A stretch of DNA of 12,426 nucleotides from Leptospirales bacterium (lineage in GTDB: Bacteria > Spirochaetota > Leptospiria > Leptospirales > Leptonemataceae): assembly GCA_014238825.1 (NCBI GenBank), contig JABAAI010000020.1, positions 1 to 12,426 on the forward strand, written 5' to 3'. Of the stretch, positions 1 to 7,601 are shown in pieces. The translations under genes and the position numbers were made by a program. The notes beneath the pieces were generated by a model that worked only from the letters and a program-made list of their open reading frames with translations, had not been told where the DNA came from and ran no database searches. The stretch's first letter is position 1. The number at the start of each line of letters is the position of its first letter.

Positions 1-32
1 TTTTCATTTTTCCTAAAATAAGAAATTTAAAT

Positions 33-95
33 ACAGTTCTCAAACAGTTCTTAAATAATGCGACTGTCTTAGTCTATTAACTAAACTAAAACTGT
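33..95. repeat. Tandem ACAGTTCT repeat with opposed ACTGT half-sites
   Basis: ACAGTTCT occurs at 33-40 and again at 44-51, so the two copies start 11 bases apart, about one helical turn. The reverse-oriented core ACTGT follows at 63-67, and AACTGT at 90-95. The spacing resembles a protein-binding operator, but short repeats also arise by chance in AT-rich DNA. No regulator is identified. Confidence 0.3.
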
Positions 96-215
96 ATATA
101 AGACATAATACATATATACCATCATATTTTTACAAGAAATTTTTCAAAAATCTGGTAGTTATATTTTTTTTATTTACCTAAAATGTAACAAAAAAGAGTA
201 CACCAAATATAAAGC

Positions 216-244
216 TTCATTATTACTAGGCAATGTCCTATAAA
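216..244 (+). promoter_or_regulatory. Possible rodA promoter (weak -35, TATAAA -10)
   Basis: TATAAA at 239-244 is a good -10 match. The hexamer TTCATT at 216-221, 17 bases upstream, matches the -35 consensus at only three positions. Transcription would begin near 251, leaving a leader of about 20 bases that contains the GGAG ribosome-binding site. This is inferred from sequence alone. Confidence 0.3.
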
Positions 245-258
245 TAAGATGCATTAGT

Positions 259-262
259 GGAG
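259..262 (+). promoter_or_regulatory. Ribosome binding site GGAG that sets the rodA start
   Basis: GGAG at 259-262 lies 9 bases before the GTG at 272. The alternative GTG at 257 overlaps this motif and has no comparable motif of its own upstream. The site therefore favours 272. It is the clearest Shine-Dalgarno-like motif among the genes of this window. Confidence 0.55.
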
Positions 263-271
263 ATAATAGTA

Positions 272-1804
272 GTGAATTTCAATAATAAATATGATATTAT
301 ACTTCTATGTTGCATCTATCTCAGTATTACATGTGGCATTGTTACAATTTATAGTCAGGAGGTTGTTTTAGAAAACCCTCCTGAGCGCTGGTTTAAGCAA
401 CTTATTTACGTAGGTATAGGGACTCTTTTCCTTCTTTGGCTACATAGAATAAATTATCAATATTTTTCCAATTATGCTTTGCCACTATATGGCATAAGCA
501 TGTTTTTTTTGTTAATTACGCTTATACCTGGTATAGGAACTGAAGTAAATGGAGCCAGATCATGGATTAGAATTGGAGATATTGGTTTTCAAAGCTCAGA
601 ATTAGCAAAAATTAGCACAATTATACTACTTACTACTTATCTTAGGCTTAAAGAAAAGGAAATGCATCAGCTATCTGTATTATTGATACCGTTTATAATT
701 GTTGTTATTCCTATGCTTTTAATTTTATTACAACCAGATTTTGGCAGTGCTTTTTCTTTAATTCCAGTGTTACTAGCCATCCTTATTATTGCTGGAGCAG
801 ATATGTATCACATAGTAGGGATAACTATATTTTTATTTCTCTCTGTGACAGTTCCTCTTTACATTGAATATAATAATATTATTCTAGTACCAGCATTATT
901 AGAGTATTTAGATGATTCTGAGCAGCGAAGTCTCTTGTCTGCTGTTCGTATTCTAAAAACATATGTTTGGAAATTTGCAGAAACAGCTACAATGCCTGCT
1001 AAAATCATAGGTCAAGATATAGATTATCTTAAAAGTATTTTAGCTAATGAAACTTTAATGCTAAATTTACAAAATTCTGTAAAAAAAGTTCGTTTGCAGA
1101 GTGGAGGCGTGTTTTTATTTTTTTTGGAGCAGGTACGACTTTTATTAACGTTAGGTATAGTTTTTGTTATTACGGCATTGGTATTATGGGGTCTACAATT
1201 AGCACGAGGTGTGTCTCGTATTTTTTTACGTCGTTTATATATACCTTTATTTATTATTGGCATCTCTTTTATTTCATTCGCTAGTCTTCAGAAAATATCT
1301 CCTTTTCGTTCGCATCAGGTAGCACGCATAACATCGTTTATTAATTCTGATAAATTTGCTCACGACTTAGCCTATCAAATACGTGCTTCAAAAGCCGCCA
1401 TTGGTTCAGGGGAATTTCTGGGGCGCGGATTGTGGGAAGGAGAAATGACTATGGGGACTAATCCTCTTGTTCCAGAGTCTCATACGGATTTTATATTTAG
1501 TTCGTGGGCTGAACGCACGGGCTTTTTGGGCTCTCTATTTCTAATTTTTATTCTTATAGCAATTCCATTACGAGGGCTTTTTATAAGCATTGAAGCACGA
1601 GACCGATTTGGCTCATTGCTTGCTAGTGGTATTTCTTATCTTTTTTGTTTTCACATTATTATTAATGTTGGCATTGGTCTTGGTTTGCTTCCGGTAACGG
1701 GTTTACCTCTTAGTTTTGTGAGCTATGGTGGTTCTCACTTAGTTGTCAGTATGGGGTGTGTTGGTATTCTCTTGAGTATTTATAGGCGTAGATTTGCTCA
1801 CTAA
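272..1804 (+). CDS. rodA: RodA-type SEDS peptidoglycan glycosyltransferase with large insertion
   Basis: This polytopic membrane protein belongs to the SEDS family (RodA/FtsW/SpoVE). Members polymerise lipid II glycan strands with a partner class B penicillin-binding protein. Numbered from GTG 272 (510 residues), family motifs are NGARSWIRIG near 93-102, QPDFGSAF near 154, HTDFIF at 404-409, and PVTGLPLSFVSYGGS near 474-488. PVTGLP rather than FtsW's PTKGL points to RodA. Asp406 in HTDFIF matches the essential aspartate known in RodA. The protein is much longer than usual RodA (about 370-430 residues). The excess lies at about 201-341: a hydrophilic stretch followed by two extra hydrophobic segments near 290-311 and 322-339. 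GTG 257 would add five residues; 272 is preferred because of its GGAG site. The gene converges on the symporter gene and their stop codons overlap. No partner PBP or mre gene is in the window. Confidence 0.9.
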   Translation: MNFNNKYDIILLCCIYLSITCGIVTIYSQEVVLENPPERWFKQLIYVGIGTLFLLWLHRINYQYFSNYALPLYGISMFFLLITLIPGIGTEVNGARSWIRIGDIGFQSSELAKISTIILLTTYLRLKEKEMHQLSVLLIPFIIVVIPMLLILLQPDFGSAFSLIPVLLAILIIAGADMYHIVGITIFLFLSVTVPLYIEYNNIILVPALLEYLDDSEQRSLLSAVRILKTYVWKFAETATMPAKIIGQDIDYLKSILANETLMLNLQNSVKKVRLQSGGVFLFFLEQVRLLLTLGIVFVITALVLWGLQLARGVSRIFLRRLYIPLFIIGISFISFASLQKISPFRSHQVARITSFINSDKFAHDLAYQIRASKAAIGSGEFLGRGLWEGEMTMGTNPLVPESHTDFIFSSWAERTGFLGSLFLIFILIAIPLRGLFISIEARDRFGSLLASGISYLFCFHIIINVGIGLGLLPVTGLPLSFVSYGGSHLVVSMGCVGILLSIYRRRFAH

Positions 1805-3555
1805 GGTGATGAAAATTCTTTTTTTATTATAAATACTAGGGCGATGCTAGTTACTATTACTAAAAAACTGCAAGATATTATCCAAATATAATTTTTAAAT
1901 AGTAAAGAGCCGATTAAAAAAAGAAAGCTATAAACTAAGATTAGAGAGATTCCCCATGCTAAAAATAAATTCGATAGTCCTTTAGTTTTTTTCTTAGTAA
2001 TGGTATACCATCCAGGACCAAGAGGGCGTACACGATTATAAAACTTTAGCAGATGAGATTTCCTTTCTTGTGGGCTTAGAAAACTAACAAGAAGAATTAT
2101 TAAAATAGAAATGGGAACGATAAAAATTAAGGTCTGGGGAGTGGCGATAGAATAAACTTCTAAATTACTAAGTATTTTTAATATAATTAAAAGAAATATT
2201 GGAGTGAGCATAGCTGCAAATTCAGACCAAACATTAATTCTCCACCAATACCAGCGTAAAATCAAAACAAAGCCTATACCGGCTGTGCCTTCAAGTAACA
2301 GTCCCCAGGCTTCTTGAATAGAATTAATTAGATTAAATGAAATAAATAGAGATATTAACGCTAAAACCAGGATGCAAAGTTGAGAGATCCAAGCATAATG
2401 TCTGTCCTTTTTTTTACGTACTAAAAAACGTTTGTATATATCATTTATAAAATAGGATGTCCCCCAATTTAAGTGAGTTGATAAAGTAGACATATAGGCA
2501 CCAAGTAAAGCTGCAAACAGAAGACCTTTAATTGGTGCTGGTAGTACATCGCGTATTAGGTATACAAAACCAAGTTCTTTTTGAGAGCCTTCTAATTCAG
2601 GATATATTATAGCCGCTGCTAGAGCGGCTATAATCCAAGGCCAAGAGCGAATACAGTAATGAGCTATAACAAACCATAGAGTCGCAAGGAGGCCTTGTTT
2701 TTCATCTCGGGCAGATAATATTCTTTGTGTAATGTAACCACCTCCCCCAGGCTCAGCACCGGGATACCAGCAAGCCCACCATAATATAAAAGCATATATT
2801 AAAAAGGAATCCAGAGGAGAAGCACCCGGTGGCTTTGTACCTGCCTCAGTAATTTCTGTGCTAAAAGTAGGGAAAAAATTAAGGAAATTAGGAGCTAAGC
2901 TTTTAGACAAAATTTCTCCATCAAATATATTTGCTTTTTCCATGGCAAATATAGCAAGTACAATGCAAGCACCGAGAGCTATGAAGAATTGAAATGTATC
3001 TACAAAAGAAATGCCTCCTAACCCACCTATACAAACATAGATCAGAGTAAAGCTAAGACAAAGGATAACGACTAGTTGAGGATTATAAGCAGGTAATAGA
3101 ACTTGGCAAATTTTTAATAGAGCCAGATTCACCCAAGCCATCACAATGCAATTCAAGATAATGCCGGAATAGAGGGCACGGAAAGCTCTAAGAAATGCTG
3201 CTGGTAAGCCACTATAGCGTAGTTCAATAAACTCTAAATCAGTTAGTACTCCTGCACGTCGCCAGAGTCGTGAAAAAAAGAAGACCGTAAGTAGCCCTCC
3301 TGCTGCCATACTCCACCAGAGCCAATTTGCTACAATGCCATGGTTTCCAACTTGACCTGCGACCCATAATGGTGTGTCGGCTGCGAATGTGGTAGCAACC
3401 ATACTACTGCCTGCAAGCCACCAAGGCATATTCCGAGAAGACACAAAAAAATTTTGTAGAAAACCTGATCCTTTGCTTCGTCCTACCCATCCTAAAAAGA
3501 GACAAAGTAAAAAATATATGATAATAATGGTTATGTCTAAGTTTTCAAAGATCAT
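1801..3555 (-). CDS. Sodium:solute symporter (SSS family)
   Basis: This 584-residue inner-membrane carrier of the SSS family (PutP/SGLT-like, LeuT fold) would use a Na+ gradient to import an organic solute. About 13 hydrophobic segments can be traced. The N-terminal part has the family-like SSRNMPWWLAG and ATTFAADTPLW (near 39-64). PGAEPGGGGY lies at 265-274. MSTLSTHLNWG at 355-365 matches the helix whose Ser/Thr residues bind Na+ in characterised members; Ser356, Thr357, Ser359 and Thr360 are candidates. The C-terminus ends with extra membrane segments after a basic loop near 497-525. The substrate cannot be read from the sequence. Proline, sugars and carboxylates are all found in the family, and the AEPGGGG subgroup is not classic PutP. 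The start is ATG with only a weak AGAG upstream. The gene is divergent from proS, and its TAG stop shares bases with the rodA TAA. Confidence 0.88.
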   Translation of the reverse strand: MIFENLDITIIIIYFLLCLFLGWVGRSKGSGFLQNFFVSSRNMPWWLAGSSMVATTFAADTPLWVAGQVGNHGIVANWLWWSMAAGGLLTVFFFSRLWRRAGVLTDLEFIELRYSGLPAAFLRAFRALYSGIILNCIVMAWVNLALLKICQVLLPAYNPQLVVILCLSFTLIYVCIGGLGGISFVDTFQFFIALGACIVLAIFAMEKANIFDGEILSKSLAPNFLNFFPTFSTEITEAGTKPPGASPLDSFLIYAFILWWACWYPGAEPGGGGYITQRILSARDEKQGLLATLWFVIAHYCIRSWPWIIAALAAAIIYPELEGSQKELGFVYLIRDVLPAPIKGLLFAALLGAYMSTLSTHLNWGTSYFINDIYKRFLVRKKKDRHYAWISQLCILVLALISLFISFNLINSIQEAWGLLLEGTAGIGFVLILRWYWWRINVWSEFAAMLTPIFLLIILKILSNLEVYSIATPQTLIFIVPISILIILLVSFLSPQERKSHLLKFYNRVRPLGPGWYTITKKKTKGLSNLFLAWGISLILVYSFLFLIGSLLFKNYIWIISCSFLVIVTSIALVFIIKKEFSSP

Positions 3556-3581
3556 GAATAATGCTCTATAGTTTTATTCTT

Positions 3582-3638
3582 TAGTGTCTATAATTATTTT
3601 ACTATAACACACTAAAAACATTATTTTTGAAATAGTGT
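3582..3638. repeat. TAGTGT/ACACTA repeats in the symporter-proS intergenic region
   Basis: TAGTGT occurs at 3582-3587 and 3633-3638, and its complement ACACTA at 3609-3614. The last two could pair as a 6-bp stem around an 18-base A/T-rich loop in the proS leader. The first copy overlaps the approach to the TATAAT box. A regulator site or leader hairpin is possible; the stem is weak and no U-run follows it. Confidence 0.3.
3589..3594 (+). promoter_or_regulatory. Candidate -10 box (TATAAT) for the proS-trpBA unit
   Basis: A perfect TATAAT lies in the only gap between the divergent symporter and proS genes. No good -35 hexamer sits 16-18 bases upstream. A TG two bases ahead of the box is close to, but not exactly, an extended -10. 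Transcription from here would begin near 3601 and leave about 115 bases of leader before the preferred proS ATG. Confidence 0.35.
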
Positions 3639-3715
3639 TTTGGAAGATACTTAAAAAAGAGTTCAAATTTATATTGACTCCTTGGCTATTAATACGAAAA
3701 AAAGAAATTGTCTTT

Positions 3716-5467
3716 ATGCGTGCTAGTCAAAATATATTTAATACTCTTAGGGATAATCCAGCAGATGCGTCTCTTGTATCGCATCGTCTTCTTTTACGCG
3801 CTGGCCTTGCTCATAAATTAGGAATAGGTCTTTATCATATTTTACCTTTAGGTTTGAGAGTAATTCGTAAAATTGAAGTAATTGTTCGTGAGGAGATGAA
3901 TGCAGTGGGTGCTCTAGAAATACAGATGCCAATCCTTGCTCCTGCTGAGCTTTGGCAGAAATCGAAGCGTTGGGATAATATTGGTAAGGAATTATTTAGA
4001 ATTAAAGACAGGCATGAAAACTGGGCTGTTTTGGGCCCTACTCATGAAGAGTCTGTAACACATTTATTGTCTCATCTTTTTAGTTCTTACAAAGAACTTC
4101 CTAAGAATGTCTATCAAATTAATACAAAATTTCGTGATGAAATACGTCCTCGTTTTGGGATGATGCGGGCACGTGAATTCATTATGAAGGATGGATATTC
4201 GTTTCACACAGATTCAGATTGTTTGGAGAATTGCTACCAGAGTATGCGTAAAGCCTATCGTAGAATTTTTATGCGAATGGGTTTAGATACTATAACTGTT
4301 GAGGCTGATAGCGGTACTATGGGAGGGAAAGGATCTGAGGAGTTTATGGTACCTGCAGATGTGGGAGAGGAGACTTTGCTTATTTCTGAAAATTCAAGTT
4401 ATCGTTCTAATCAAGAGAAGACTCCGCTGAATTTATCCCAAGATATTGTTTTTATTAATGATAACAGTTCTAGTAGTAAAGGGAATTCTAATGTACTTGA
4501 AAAAATTGAAACTCCAAATCAAAAAACAATTATAGATATAGCGAAGTTTTTAAAATTAAGCCCAGATCAGATTTTGAAGACTGTTATCTATGAAGTGAGC
4601 AATGAATCTGATAATGAAGTAGTTCTTGTTTTTTTACGTGGTGACCGAGATGTAAACGAAGTTAAGCTAAGGACGCATCTTCAATGTGAAGAGCTTATTC
4701 CAGCTAGAATAGAAGTTCAGCAAGCAAAGGGTTTTGAGGTTGGTTTTGTTGGTCCTCATAATTTACCATCTCAATCAAGGGTGCTATGGGATCACTCAAT
4801 AAAAACTCGTTCGCAGTTTGTTATTGGGGCTAACGAAAAGGATACTCATTACACAGGTTTTGTTCCAGGTACAGCAATAGAAACGCATGATTTAGCTCTT
4901 GCACGTGACGGTGATCCAGCACCAAATGGGGATGGTAAACTTAAAGAAATGAAAGGAATCGAAGTTGCCCATATTTTCAAACTAGGTCAAAAATATAGTA
5001 AAGATTTTGGGATGCAAGTTTTAGATGAAAAAGGAGCGTCAATTATTCCATGGATGGGTTGTTATGGAATTGGCATTAATCGTAGTATGGCAGCTATAAT
5101 AGAACAGTGTCATGATGAAAAAGGTATTTGTTGGCCGATATCTGTGGCTCCCTATGAATTTGTTTTAATAGGAATTACTAAGACAGCGCAAGAGTTAAAG
5201 GAGGTGGAGAATTTATATCTTGCATTAGTTGATAAAGGTTGTGAAGTTTTATGGGATGATCGAGACGTGCGTCCTGGTGTTAAATTTGCTGATGCTGAAT
5301 TAATTGGCTTTCCTTTGCGGATAACAATGGGGCATAGTTATTTTGATTCTGGTGTCTTAGAACTTAAGTTTCGTGTTAATGCTGAAGAGAGAAAACTTAA
5401 AGGAGATATTTCGAAAATCAGTGATCAGATAATAGAAATAAAAAACGAATTATTGAAATGTCTATAA
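3716..5467 (+). CDS. proS: Prolyl-tRNA synthetase, bacterial type with editing domain
   Basis: This cytoplasmic class II aminoacyl-tRNA synthetase charges tRNA-Pro. Counting from ATG 3716 gives 583 residues, in the normal bacterial range. The N-terminus MRASQNIFNTLRDNPADA aligns with typical ProRS starts. Motif 2 is at about 139-163 (FRDEIRPRFGMMRAREF). The inserted editing domain (INS, YbaK-like) spans about 213-383, with a lysine in ILKTVI near 288 and a GFVGP (GxxxP) at 343-347. GIEVAHIFKLG follows, then motif 3 near 448-463 (GCYGIGINRS). The anticodon-binding domain begins near WPISVAPYEF at 473 and includes DDRDVRPGVKFADAELIG. An in-frame GTG at 3635 would add 27 residues that resemble no ProRS leader, so it is rejected as the start. 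The ATG has only a weak purine stretch upstream. The 3' end overlaps trpB by 10 bases, so the two are probably co-transcribed. Confidence 0.96.
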   Translation: MRASQNIFNTLRDNPADASLVSHRLLLRAGLAHKLGIGLYHILPLGLRVIRKIEVIVREEMNAVGALEIQMPILAPAELWQKSKRWDNIGKELFRIKDRHENWAVLGPTHEESVTHLLSHLFSSYKELPKNVYQINTKFRDEIRPRFGMMRAREFIMKDGYSFHTDSDCLENCYQSMRKAYRRIFMRMGLDTITVEADSGTMGGKGSEEFMVPADVGEETLLISENSSYRSNQEKTPLNLSQDIVFINDNSSSSKGNSNVLEKIETPNQKTIIDIAKFLKLSPDQILKTVIYEVSNESDNEVVLVFLRGDRDVNEVKLRTHLQCEELIPARIEVQQAKGFEVGFVGPHNLPSQSRVLWDHSIKTRSQFVIGANEKDTHYTGFVPGTAIETHDLALARDGDPAPNGDGKLKEMKGIEVAHIFKLGQKYSKDFGMQVLDEKGASIIPWMGCYGIGINRSMAAIIEQCHDEKGICWPISVAPYEFVLIGITKTAQELKEVENLYLALVDKGCEVLWDDRDVRPGVKFADAELIGFPLRITMGHSYFDSGVLELKFRVNAEERKLKGDISKISDQIIEIKNELLKCL

Positions 5468-6657
5468 AGGAAAAGAACGAGGAGGGCTGGTTTGGTGAGT
5501 TTGGGGGGTGTTATAGCCCGGAGGTACTTATTCCAGCTCTGAATGAACTCTCTCTAGCATATAAAAAATTAAAGGATTCTCCTGAATTTAAAAAGAACCT
5601 TCAATCTTTACTGAAAAGTTATACTGGTCGCCCTTCTTTGCTTAGCTTCTCTTCTAATTTAAGCAAGTTATGGGGGGCAAAAATATATCTAAAGCGAGAG
5701 GATTTGAATCATACTGGTTCGCATAAAATAACAAATGCTATAGGGCAGGCCTTGATAGCCCGCTTTTTGGGTAAAAAACGGTTAATTGCTGAAACAGGAG
5801 CAGGTCAACATGGGGTTGCTACAGCGACTGTTGCAGCACACTTAGGTTTTGAATGTGAGATTTTTATGGGCACTGAGGATATTCGTCGTCAAAAATTAAA
5901 TTGCTTTCGTATTGAATTACTGGGTGCTAAACTTCATCCTGTTTCTTCTGGTACTAAGACGTTAAAAGATGCGACTAATGAAGCAATGAGAGATTGGAGT
6001 AAAAGAGTAGAAGACACTCATTATTTAATTGGTTCAGTAATTGGTCCTCATCCGTTCCCAACGATTGTACGAGACTTTCAATCAGTTATAGGTATCGAAG
6101 CACGCCAGCAAATGCAAGATCAGTTTGCTTGCTTACCGGACGCTGTTATCGCATGCGTAGGAGGGGGCTCAAATGCTATTGGTATTTTTTCTGGTTTTTT
6201 AAAAGATAAGCAGGTGGGTTTGTTTGGTATAGAAGCAGGAGGACGTTCCGCAAAACTAGGTGATAATTCAGCTAGTATATCTTTTGGTAAAGTAGGTTAC
6301 TTTCATGGTACTCGTTCGCTATATATTCAAAGAAAAGCAGGACAAATAAATGAAGTCCATAGTATTTCTGCAGGTCTTGATTATCCTGGTGTTGGTCCAG
6401 AGCATGCCTATTTAGCTAGCACTGGCAGAGCTCAATATAAATGGATATCAGATGAACTTGCTTTAGAAGCATTTCAAGAAGTAGCTAAGTATGATGGTAT
6501 TATCGTTGCTTTGGAATCAGCTCATGCTTTTGCGTATGCACGAGAACTGGCTCGGGAGATAGGCAAGAAAGCTACTATTCTAATTTGTGTTTCTGGCAGG
6601 GGCGATAAAGATGTAGCTGAAGTAGCACGCCTTTGCGACTATAATATTCATAAGTAA
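5458..6657 (+). CDS. trpB: Tryptophan synthase beta chain
   Basis: The 399-residue PLP enzyme condenses indole with serine to make tryptophan. It works in an alpha2-beta2 complex that channels indole from TrpA. The family opening GWFGEFGG is at 10-17. The PLP Schiff-base lysine is Lys90 in HTGSHKITN. The catalytic glutamate is Glu112 in AETGAGQHG. GGGSN at 235-239 binds PLP phosphate, AGLDYPGVGP (305-314) is the family loop, and SGRGDKD begins at Ser379, which contacts the pyridine nitrogen. All key residues are intact and the length is normal, so this is a classic TrpB1 and not the longer TrpB2. The start codon lies inside the end of proS and has no Shine-Dalgarno motif, which suggests translational coupling. 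trpA follows after 17 bases. Confidence 0.97.
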   Translation: MSIKEKNEEGWFGEFGGCYSPEVLIPALNELSLAYKKLKDSPEFKKNLQSLLKSYTGRPSLLSFSSNLSKLWGAKIYLKREDLNHTGSHKITNAIGQALIARFLGKKRLIAETGAGQHGVATATVAAHLGFECEIFMGTEDIRRQKLNCFRIELLGAKLHPVSSGTKTLKDATNEAMRDWSKRVEDTHYLIGSVIGPHPFPTIVRDFQSVIGIEARQQMQDQFACLPDAVIACVGGGSNAIGIFSGFLKDKQVGLFGIEAGGRSAKLGDNSASISFGKVGYFHGTRSLYIQRKAGQINEVHSISAGLDYPGVGPEHAYLASTGRAQYKWISDELALEAFQEVAKYDGIIVALESAHAFAYARELAREIGKKATILICVSGRGDKDVAEVARLCDYNIHK

Positions 6658-6674
6658 TAACTTTATCACATAAC

Positions 6675-7601
6675 ATGGAAAAGCTTGCAAGATATATCAC
6701 AAATACTAGCAAAGATGCTTTAGTCTATATGCCTTATCTTACGATTGCTGATCCTAATCTGGCGGCAACAGAGGACTTTTCTCTTACTATGATAGATGCA
6801 GGTGCTGATCTATTAGAACTGGGTATTCCTTTTTCAGATCCGATAGCTGATGGCCCTATAATACAATCAGCTATGGACAGAGCGTTGGGCAATGTTCAGA
6901 ATCAAGAAAAAACACTTTGTCTAGAAGATGTTTTCTCATTATGTAATCGAATACATCTTGCCCGGCCTAAGACACCTCTGATTTTCCTAAGTTATCTTAA
7001 TCCTATTATAAATGGTTTTCGCTTTCTTGAACTCAAATCAATTAGAGGCGCGCCCAAAAAAACAAATCAGTATTTGAATGGCGTTAGAGATAATTTTAAA
7101 TTTTTTTTAGAAGAATGTCAAAGAACAGGGGTGTGCGGGCTTGTAATACCAGATTTACCTTTTGATCAGCCAGAATCAAAGATATTACAGCAACTTGCTC
7201 CAGAATACGGGGTTGCTCAAATTTTAGTTATTAGTCCGAACACTAGCCAATATCGCTTAAAAGAAATATGTGCAGTTGCAGAGGGTTGGATATACTATGT
7301 TAGTAGTTTCGGCGTCACGGGAATGCGTGATAGGATACCAGATAGCTTAGCAGACAATATAGATAAATTAAAACAGTTTTCTGATGTGCCGATATTGGCT
7401 GGTTTTGGTTTTCATAAGCCTGAACAAATTATCAGTTTAAGAAAGTTATTGGATGGTGTTATTGTAGGTAGCATGAATCAAAGTATTATTGCCACATATG
7501 AAGAATATGACAGGGATGTTAATAATATTGATCAGATAAAGCAGGAGCTTTATGATAGAACAAAGGCGTTTGTCGAAGTTTGCCATTCTAGTACCAAATG
7601 A
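6675..7601 (+). CDS. trpA: Tryptophan synthase alpha chain, enlarged
   Basis: This (beta/alpha)8 barrel cleaves indole-3-glycerol phosphate into indole, which passes to TrpB, and glyceraldehyde 3-phosphate. The catalytic acids are intact: Glu48 in LLELGIPFSD and Asp59 in PIADGP. Other family marks are LVIPDLPFD (156-164), the loop-6 region VSSFGVTGMRD (209-219), LAGFGFHKPEQI and GVIVGSMNQS near the phosphate site. The protein has 308 residues where about 265-270 is usual. Most of the excess is an insertion of about 26 residues at 115-140, between YLNPI and the helix leading to GLVIPDLP. A few more extra residues lie near 75-80. No Shine-Dalgarno motif precedes the ATG. The stop overlaps the next start as ATGA. 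It is expected to be active with the adjacent TrpB, but the effect of the insertion on the alpha-beta contact is unknown. Confidence 0.95.
   Translation: MEKLARYITNTSKDALVYMPYLTIADPNLAATEDFSLTMIDAGADLLELGIPFSDPIADGPIIQSAMDRALGNVQNQEKTLCLEDVFSLCNRIHLARPKTPLIFLSYLNPIINGFRFLELKSIRGAPKKTNQYLNGVRDNFKFFLEECQRTGVCGLVIPDLPFDQPESKILQQLAPEYGVAQILVISPNTSQYRLKEICAVAEGWIYYVSSFGVTGMRDRIPDSLADNIDKLKQFSDVPILAGFGFHKPEQIISLRKLLDGVIVGSMNQSIIATYEEYDRDVNNIDQIKQELYDRTKAFVEVCHSSTK

Larger units (their letters stand above)
1..271. other. AT-rich non-coding leader upstream of rodA
   Basis: No convincing reading frame is visible on either strand in this stretch. It is very rich in A and T with many stop codons. It holds a set of ACAGT/ACTGT half-sites at the left end and a weak promoter-like pair close to the rodA start. 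The gene to the left lies outside the window, so part of this stretch may be the downstream region of that gene. Confidence 0.6.

Noticed and set aside
1798..1809. Hairpin TCAC-TAAG-GTGA as rodA terminator
   Set aside because: The stem has only four pairs, and the T-run at about 1819-1825 is separated from it by about nine bases. It is too weak to call.
3674..3679. TTGACT as a -35 box for proS
   Set aside because: No -10-like hexamer lies 16-18 bases downstream; the nearest A/T-rich hexamer is only 7 bases away.
3635..3715. GTG-initiated 27-residue N-terminal extension of proS
   Set aside because: The extension resembles no prolyl-tRNA synthetase leader, while the ATG at 3716 opens directly into the conserved N-terminus. 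The stretch is better explained as leader sequence.
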